A DNA stretch of 16,638 nt from an archaeon (GTDB lineage Archaea; Thermoproteota; Nitrososphaeria; Nitrososphaerales; UBA183): assembly GCA_021788415.1 (NCBI GenBank), contig JAJYKR010000006.1, forward strand, positions 1 to 16,638, written 5' to 3'. The translations under genes were made by a program, and so were the position numbers. Positions 12,634 through 16,638 of the stretch are shown here, piece after piece. Within the stretch, counting starts at the first letter, position 1. Each line of letters begins with the position of its first letter. Under the pieces are notes generated by a model. That model was not told where the DNA came from, did not search any database, and worked only from the letters and a program-made list of their open reading frames with translations.

Positions 12634-12796
12634 CAAGCTTAGGCAGACGCTCTTCGACCTCAGGTCGGAGCTCTCCAAGCTCGCCGGCGGCGCCCAACGC
12701 GGGGTCGTCAAGAAGGACATCGGCAACATCAGGAGGCTCAGGAGAGACATAGCGCGCATCGTGACCGTGATGCACGAGAAGGGGGTCTCGGAGTGA
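12590..12796 (+). CDS. rpl29: Large subunit ribosomal protein L29 (uL29)
   Basis: A 68-residue helical-hairpin protein near the tunnel exit. LRKQDADKLRQTLFDLRSELSKLAGG followed by NIRRLRRDIARIVTVMHEK is the typical two-helix pattern. The ATG at 12590 lies within the end of the S3 gene (44-base overlap). No later methionine would leave a full first helix, so the overlap appears real. The stop overlaps the next GTG start (GTGA). Confidence 0.95.
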   Translation: MPQLKPQELRKQDADKLRQTLFDLRSELSKLAGGAQRGVVKKDIGNIRRLRRDIARIVTVMHEKGVSE

Positions 12797-13026
12797 ACGT
12801 CATCGGGGAGAGGATGAAGGTGCTCACGTCCGCCGACAGGACGAAGGAAGGCAAGGCAGGCCTGGTCCTGCTCGAGACAGCGAAGACCTTGGTCCTCGAT
12901 TCGGGGGGCCGCACCGTGAGGGTCGAGAAGGCAGGGTCGGCGTTCCTCGTGCTCGGTTCAGGGAAGGTAGTCACGGGCTCGGACATCGCAGGCCGGCTCG
13001 AAGACAGGTGGGGCAGGTCCCCATGA
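12793..13026 (+). CDS. rnp1: Ribonuclease P protein component 1 (Rpp29/Pop4 homologue)
   Basis: A protein subunit of archaeal RNase P, which removes the 5' leader from tRNA precursors. It has 77 residues with the Sm-like barrel core: GLVLLETAKTLVLDSGGRTVRVEKAGSAFLVL. The ending SDIAGRLEDRWGR resembles the RPxDR ending of the family. It is at the short end of the family, with little of the N-terminal helical extension seen in some homologues. Its place between L29 and S17 is the conserved archaeal location. Start GTG overlaps the L29 stop by 4 bases, and its TGA overlaps the S17 ATG by 4 bases. Confidence 0.9.
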   Translation: MNVIGERMKVLTSADRTKEGKAGLVLLETAKTLVLDSGGRTVRVEKAGSAFLVLGSGKVVTGSDIAGRLEDRWGRSP

Positions 13027-13352
13027 CGGCCGCCGGGCTCGACGTCGCGGCGCCGCGCAAGAAGTGCGACGACGAGAGGTGTCCCTTCCACGGGAAGATC
13101 AAGGTCAGGGGGAGGCTGCTCACAGGGCGGGCCGTGTCCACCTCAGGGAAGGGCTTCGTCGTCGCCGAGATGGAGTACCTCCACATGGTCCCGAAGTACA
13201 TCAGAGGCGAGAGGAGGAGGAGCAGGGTGAGCGCCCACGTGCCTCCGTGCATCGAAGTTGGCGACGGCGACATGGTCACTCTAGGGGAGTGCAGGCCGCT
13301 CTCCAAGACGATATCGTTCGTCGTGGTCGAGTCGAAGAGGGGGAGTAAGTAG
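13023..13352 (+). CDS. rps17: Small subunit ribosomal protein S17 (uS17)
   Basis: A 109-residue OB-fold protein that binds 16S rRNA. The archaeal signature CDDERCPFHGKIKVRGR (from C15) is followed by YLHMVPKYIRGERRRSRVSAHVPP and VGDGDMVTLGECRPLSKTISFVVVE. ATG 13023 overlaps the rnp1 stop (ATGA), which fixes the start better than the GTG 15 bases earlier. The TAG stop shares one base with the GTG of L14. Confidence 0.95.
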   Translation: MTAAGLDVAAPRKKCDDERCPFHGKIKVRGRLLTGRAVSTSGKGFVVAEMEYLHMVPKYIRGERRRSRVSAHVPPCIEVGDGDMVTLGECRPLSKTISFVVVESKRGSK

Positions 13353-13786
13353 TGTCGACGAAGTCTCGTGCGGTCTCGGCGAAGGGGGTAGAGGAGTTCA
13401 AGAACTACATCACGAGGGCCATCCCTCTGTATGCGGTCATCACCTGCGCGGACAACACGGGCGCCAAGACCCTCAGGGTCGTCCAGGTGACGAAGGCGAA
13501 GGGGAGGCATAGCAGGATACCGGCGGCGTCAGTCGGCGACTCCATCGTCTGCGTCGTGAAGAAGGGGCCCCCGGAGCTGAAGAAGACGGTGTTCGGCGCA
13601 GTCATCGTCAGGCAGAAGTATCCTGTGCGCCGCGTGAGCGGGCAGCGGGTGGTCTTCGAGGACAACGCAGCCGTCATCATCACCCCGGAAGGGGACCTGA
13701 AAGGCACAGACATCAAGGGGCCGGTGGCGAGCGAGGCCGCAGAAAAGTGGCCAAGGATAGCCAACCTGGCTTCGATCATAGTATAG
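13352..13786 (+). CDS. rpl14: Large subunit ribosomal protein L14 (uL14)
   Basis: A 144-residue 23S rRNA-binding protein. ITCADNTGAKTLRVVQV, PAASVGDSIVCVVKKGPPELKK, RQKYPVRRVSGQRVVFEDNAAVII and the end KWPRIANLASIIV are diagnostic. The GTG start overlaps the S17 stop by one base. A short N-terminal arm (about 22 residues, ending VEEFKNYITRAIP) precedes the core; in my recollection this is typical of Nitrososphaeria-type L14. Confidence 0.97.
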   Translation: MSTKSRAVSAKGVEEFKNYITRAIPLYAVITCADNTGAKTLRVVQVTKAKGRHSRIPAASVGDSIVCVVKKGPPELKKTVFGAVIVRQKYPVRRVSGQRVVFEDNAAVIITPEGDLKGTDIKGPVASEAAEKWPRIANLASIIV

Positions 13787-13791
13787 GTGAT
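13785..13791 (+). promoter_or_regulatory. Ribosome binding site of L24
   Basis: AGGTGAT is a 7-base match to the archaeal anti-Shine-Dalgarno complement GGAGGTGAT, spaced 5 bases from the GTG at 13797. It decides the L24 start; an in-frame TAG at 13791-13793 rules out any longer L24. Confidence 0.75.
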
Positions 13792-13796
13792 AGAGT

Positions 13797-14087
13797 GTGA
13801 AGTTCGGTTCTCGCCTGTCCTCGGAGCTGAGGGAGAAGCACGGAAAGCGCGCGGTGAAGCCTAGGGTCGGGGACACGGTCAAGATCATGCGAGGGGAGTT
13901 CAAGGACATCGAAGGCAAGGTAACCAGGGTCGACTCCAAGGTGGGGCTCGTCAACGTCGAAGGGGTGACGCGGGAGAAGCTGAAGGGGGGAACGTCCCCG
14001 GTCCCTATACACTCCTCCAACGTCGTCATCACATCCCTCGTCCTCGTCGACAAGGAGAGGAAGAAGAAGCTGGAGGTGACAGGGTAG
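13797..14087 (+). CDS. rpl24: Large subunit ribosomal protein L24 (uL24), short N-terminus
   Basis: A 96-residue KOW-domain protein that initiates 50S assembly and binds near the 5' end of 23S rRNA. SSELREKHGKRAVKPRVGDTVKIMRGEFKDIEGKV is the KOW core; VPIHSSNVVITSLVL is the archaeal continuation. Archaeal L24 normally has about 25 more N-terminal residues (the basic KPxKxRxxxYxAP-type segment). Here the frame is closed by a TAG two codons before the GTG, so the arm is truly absent from this gene. The last codons contain the ribosome binding site of S4e. Confidence 0.93.
   Translation: MKFGSRLSSELREKHGKRAVKPRVGDTVKIMRGEFKDIEGKVTRVDSKVGLVNVEGVTREKLKGGTSPVPIHSSNVVITSLVLVDKERKKKLEVTG
14072..14079 (+). 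promoter_or_regulatory. Strong ribosome binding site of S4e
   Basis: GGAGGTGA, eight bases matching the archaeal Shine-Dalgarno consensus, lies inside the end of the L24 gene and 8 bases before the S4e ATG. It is the best such site seen in the window. Confidence 0.75.
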
Positions 14088-14816
14088 ATGGCCAAGAAAG
14101 GAGGGAGGAACAAGATGAAGAGGCTGGCTGCCCCGCGCAGCTGGGACATCTCCCGGAAGGGAGACAGGTTCGTCTTCAAGCCTCTGCCTGGGCCTTATCC
14201 CATAGCCGCGGCCTACCCGCTCGGCGTGGTGGTGAGGGACCTCGCCTCCATGGCGCATCTCTCGAAGGAGCTGAAGTTCATGCTGAAGACCGGCAAGGTG
14301 AAGGTGGACGGGACGGAGCGCCGGACGCCGAGGTTCCCGGTTGGCCTCTTCAACGTCGTCAGCGTCCCTGCCGAAGGGGTCGACTTCCGCCTTGTCCCCA
14401 CCCCCAAGGGGCTCTCGCTCGCAAAGGTGGCGCAGTCAGAGGCGGCAAAGAAGCTCTGCAGCGTGAAAACGAAGACCAAGGTGAAGGGGGGGCACATCCA
14501 GTACGGGCTGCACGACGGAAGGTCAGTGGTGGACGACGGGCTCGGGCTCTCCCCAGGCGACGCAGTCCTCCTCGAGGTCCCATCGCAGAAGGTGCTCGGG
14601 CAGGCGAAGCTGGCGAAGGGTTCCATGGGCCTGGTCCTCACCGGGGAAAGGGCAGGGCAGCTAGGAAGGATAGCAGAGGTGAAGAAGGGGACGATCTCAC
14701 GTGAGAAGATGATCAGGATATCCCTTCCCAGCGGGGAGGCCGAGATACCGTCGAGGCTCGTCTTCCCGGTCGGGACCGAGGCCCCGATGATAACCATAGG
14801 AGTCGGCAGCCAATGA
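14088..14816 (+). CDS. rps4e: Small subunit ribosomal protein S4e (eS4)
   Basis: A 242-residue archaeal/eukaryotic-type small-subunit protein with no bacterial homologue. In order: an N-terminal segment [28 protein letters not shown], an S4-like RNA-binding region ([30 protein letters not shown]), the central S4e domain, and a C-terminal KOW-like part ([25 protein letters not shown]). The ATG follows the L24 TAG directly and is served by GGAGGTGA. Its TGA overlaps the L5 ATG by 4 bases. Confidence 0.96.
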   Translation: MAKKGGRNKMKRLAAPRSWDISRKGDRFVFKPLPGPYPIAAAYPLGVVVRDLASMAHLSKELKFMLKTGKVKVDGTERRTPRFPVGLFNVVSVPAEGVDFRLVPTPKGLSLAKVAQSEAAKKLCSVKTKTKVKGGHIQYGLHDGRSVVDDGLGLSPGDAVLLEVPSQKVLGQAKLAKGSMGLVLTGERAGQLGRIAEVKKGTISREKMIRISLPSGEAEIPSRLVFPVGTEAPMITIGVGSQ

Positions 14817-15340
14817 GCCAGGCAGCTGTCCAGCAGAACTCGATGAGGAGGATAAAGGTCGGGAAGGTCGTGGTCAACATCGGCCTGGGCAAGTCCGGGG
14901 AGGCCATCGAGAGGGGGAAGAAGGTCCTCCTGCAGGTGACGGGGCAGGCTCCGACCCAGACGAGAGCCAAGCGTTCGGTAAGGGACTTTGGGATCCACAA
15001 GGGGGAGCCGATAGGGGTGCTCGTCACCGTGAGGGGGGACAAGACGGCTCCGCTCATCGAAAAGCTCCTCGCTGCCCGGGAAAAGAAGCTCCAGGATTCA
15101 TGCTTCGACGAAAGGGGGTCGGTCTCTTTCGGCATCAAGGAGCACATCGAGATCCCAGGCATAAGGTACGACCCTGCGATCGGGATACTGGGGATGAACG
15201 TCTCGGTCCTGCTGGAAAGGCCCGGGTTCGCGGTCGGGAGGAGGGGCCGCAGGACCTCTCGGGTCGGCAAGGCCCACCGCATCTCGAGGGACGAGGCCCT
15301 CGAGTACTTCAGGGAGAACTTCGGAGTGACGGTCCAATGA
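14813..15340 (+). CDS. rpl5: Large subunit ribosomal protein L5 (uL5)
   Basis: A 175-residue protein of the central protuberance that binds 5S rRNA and contacts P-site t[55 protein letters not shown], and [34 protein letters not shown] are the recognised segments. The start ATG overlaps the S4e stop, and the stop overlaps the S14 ATG; both overlaps are 4 bases. Confidence 0.96.
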   Translation: MSQAAVQQNSMRRIKVGKVVVNIGLGKSGEAIERGKKVLLQVTGQAPTQTRAKRSVRDFGIHKGEPIGVLVTVRGDKTAPLIEKLLAAREKKLQDSCFDERGSVSFGIKEHIEIPGIRYDPAIGILGMNVSVLLERPGFAVGRRGRRTSRVGKAHRISRDEALEYFRENFGVTVQ

Positions 15341-15498
15341 AAGAAAGGCATCCAAAGGAGAGAAAGTACGGCAAGTCCACGCACTACTGCAAGCGTTGCG
15401 GACAGTACGGGGCGGTCATCAGGTCCTACGACCTCGTCCTATGCAGGCAGTGCTTCAGGGAGGTCGCCGAGAAGCTTGGCTTCAGGAAGTACGACTAG
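15337..15498 (+). CDS. rps14: Small subunit ribosomal protein S14 (uS14), zinc-binding
   Basis: A 53-residue protein with a complete zinc ribbon, C18-x2-C21 and C36-x2-C39 (YCKRCGQYG and LCRQCFREV), and the typical end EKLGFRKYD. It binds 16S rRNA in the head of the small subunit. The start ATG overlaps the L5 stop by 4 bases; the frame is open further upstream but that part overlaps L5. Confidence 0.95.
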   Translation: MKERHPKERKYGKSTHYCKRCGQYGAVIRSYDLVLCRQCFREVAEKLGFRKYD

Positions 15499-15503
15499 AG
15501 GTT
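15498..15503 (+). promoter_or_regulatory. Ribosome binding site of S8
   Basis: GAGGTT, 6 bases before the ATG at 15510, matches five bases of the archaeal Shine-Dalgarno consensus. It selects this ATG over the much longer open frame that starts inside S14. Confidence 0.6.
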
Positions 15504-15509
15504 AGAGCT

Positions 15510-15902
15510 ATGCCAGCCACCAACATACTAGCGAACCTCTTCGCGAGCCTCCAGAACGCGGAGATGCGGAACAAGAAGGAGTGCGTCGTGATCCCCGCCT
15601 CGGGCCTGGCGAGCGAGGTCCTCAGGGTCCTCCAGAAGAAAAGGTACATCGGGGAGTTCGAGTTCATCGACGACGGCGTCGGCGGGAAGCTCAGGGTCCA
15701 GCTGCTCGGCAGGATAAACAAGTGCGGGGTCATATCTCCAAGGTTCCCCGTCAGGTCCCTAAGCCTGGTGGACTGGGAGCACAGGTATCTCCCGGCTGTC
15801 GGGGTCGGAACCCTGATCGTGTCAACCTCGCAGGGGGTCATGTCTCACGTGGAAGCCCAGGAGAAGAAGATAGGCGGGAGGCTCATCGGGTATGTCTTCT
15901 GA
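15510..15902 (+). CDS. rps8: Small subunit ribosomal protein S8 (uS8)
   Basis: A 130-residue 16S rRNA central-domain protein. NILANLFASLQNAEMRNKKE, the core VLRVLQKKRYIGEFEFIDDG, and the end STSQGVMSHVEAQEKKIGGRLIGYVF identify the archaeal form. The ATG is chosen by the ribosome binding site and by family length; the frame is open upstream only over S14. It overlaps the L6 start by 11 bases. Confidence 0.96.
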   Translation: MPATNILANLFASLQNAEMRNKKECVVIPASGLASEVLRVLQKKRYIGEFEFIDDGVGGKLRVQLLGRINKCGVISPRFPVRSLSLVDWEHRYLPAVGVGTLIVSTSQGVMSHVEAQEKKIGGRLIGYVF

Positions 15903-16437
15903 GGCCCTACAGCAGGCCGGAGTGGAGATGCCCGACGGGGTCACCGCCACACTCCAGGGGAGGGTCCTTTCGGTCAAGGGGAAGCTCGGGGAGGCGAAGA
16001 AGAACTTCGACAAGATCAACGTGAACATCGGCGTGGAGGGGAAGAAAGTCGTGGTCTCGCCGTTCTCTAAGAAGAAGAGGGACAACGTCATAATCAACAC
16101 TGTCACAAGCATAATCAACAACATGGTGACCGGGGTCACGAAGGGGTACACCTACAAGGTGAAGGTGGTCTACGCCCACTTCCCCATAACAGTCAAGACC
16201 AAGGGGAGGCAGGTCCTCGTCGAGAACTTCGTGGGAGAGAGGTCCCCCAGGGTCTCCGAGATAGTCGGGGACACCAAGGTGACCGTGGAAGGGGACGACG
16301 TCATCGTGAAGGGGGTCTCAGTGGAAGACGTGGGACAGACCGCTGCCAACATAGAGCTGGCTACCAAGATAAAGCGGAAGGACCAGAGGGTGTTCCTCGA
16401 CGGGCTGTACATATACCATAAGGAGGAGGGGTCGTAG
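15892..16437 (+). CDS. rpl6: Large subunit ribosomal protein L6 (uL6)
   Basis: A 181-residue protein near the GTPase centre of the large subunit with two repeated alpha/beta domains. VEMPDGVTATLQGRVLSVKGKLGE opens domain 1; the basic linker VTKGYTYKVKVVYAHFPITVK and FVGERSPR lead into domain 2 (VTVEGDDVIVKGVSVEDVGQTAANIE), ending KRKDQRVFLDGLYIYHK. The ATG lies within the end of S8 (11-base overlap). Confidence 0.96.
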   Translation: MSSEALQQAGVEMPDGVTATLQGRVLSVKGKLGEAKKNFDKINVNIGVEGKKVVVSPFSKKKRDNVIINTVTSIINNMVTGVTKGYTYKVKVVYAHFPITVKTKGRQVLVENFVGERSPRVSEIVGDTKVTVEGDDVIVKGVSVEDVGQTAANIELATKIKRKDQRVFLDGLYIYHKEEGS

Positions 16438-16442
16438 AATCC

Positions 16443-16638
16443 ATGGCGAAGGGCAAGCAGTCCGAAGAGAACAAGCTGAAGCAGCTGGTGGCCAAGCGGA
16501 AGCTGGTCGCCGACAAGAGGCCCGCCTTCGTCAGGCAGGAAAGCTGGCGCTACGTCAGGATACACCCCGAGTGGAGGAAGCCCAATGGGGTGGACAGCAA
16601 GATGCGACGCCAGGACAAGGGGTGGCCGGCTCTTGTCA
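16443..16638 (+). CDS. rpl32e: Large subunit ribosomal protein L32e (eL32), 5' part
   Basis: About 65 residues are present before the window ends; the family is roughly 130 residues in archaea, so about half is missing. A charged lysine-rich N-terminus is followed by the diagnostic core RPAFVRQESWRYVRI, HPEWRKPNGVDSKMRRQDKGWP. The ATG at 16443 is 5 bases after the L6 stop. L32e after L6 is the standard archaeal order. Confidence 0.93.
   Translation, partial: MAKGKQSEENKLKQLVAKRKLVADKRPAFVRQESWRYVRIHPEWRKPNGVDSKMRRQDKGWPALV

Noticed and set aside
11629..12759. 376-codon minus-strand open frame over L22-S3-L29
   Set aside because: Runs antisense across three certain ribosomal genes; low-complexity composition and no promoter.
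1..16638. CRISPR arrays, tRNA genes, insertion sequences, defence systems
   Set aside because: I looked for regular repeats, tRNA-like cloverleaf segments, terminal inverted repeats and transposase or nuclease motifs and saw none; nearly all the DNA is accounted for by housekeeping genes.

Overview
The window is a GC-rich stretch of an archaeal chromosome. Evidence for Archaea is a thermosome subunit, TATA-box promoters roughly 25-30 bases upstream of start codons with very short or no leaders, many TTG and GTG starts, S4e and L32e ribosomal proteins, and an RNase P protein gene (rnp1) inside the ribosomal operon. By recall, L14, L24 and L22 look most like Nitrososphaeria (Thaumarchaeota) proteins. 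No gene specific to ammonia oxidation is present, so the lineage call is tentative. A succinate dehydrogenase suggests a respiring organism.

Layout. (1) 1-679: 5' part of a thermosome gene on the minus strand. (2) 785-1495: aquaporin. (3) 1541-2023: GAF-domain free methionine-R-sulfoxide reductase. (4) 2081-7736: a complete iron-sulfur assembly operon in the order sufC-sufB-sufD-Rieske ferredoxin-sufS-sufU. (5) 7737-7928: a small membrane protein on the minus strand. (6) 7981-11315: a minus-strand succinate dehydrogenase operon in the order sdhA-sdhC-(micro-ORF)-sdhD-sdhB. (7) 11500-16638: a tightly packed ribosomal operon, L22-S3-L29-Rnp1-S17-L14-L24-S4e-L5-S14-S8-L6-L32e, cut off at the right edge. 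No gene-free stretch exceeds about 185 bases. I see no tRNA, rRNA, CRISPR array or insertion sequence.

How the genes work together. SufS takes sulfur from cysteine, SufU probably accepts it, and SufBCD builds the cluster. The Rieske protein may supply electrons. The succinate dehydrogenase next door (three clusters in SdhB) and the Rieske protein are themselves iron-sulfur clients. The thermosome and the methionine-sulfoxide reductase are protein-quality and oxidative-repair functions. The ribosomal block is ordinary housekeeping.

Two observations stand out. First, sdhC ends at a TAG after two membrane helices, and the expected third helix continues in the same frame directly after that TAG, ending in a 4-base overlap with sdhD. 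The gene is either split into a two-helix protein and a micro-protein, read through, or broken. Second, a near-identical palindrome (ATAAC-N4-GTTAT) lies in front of both sufC and sufB. It looks like the operator of an unidentified regulator of iron-sulfur assembly.
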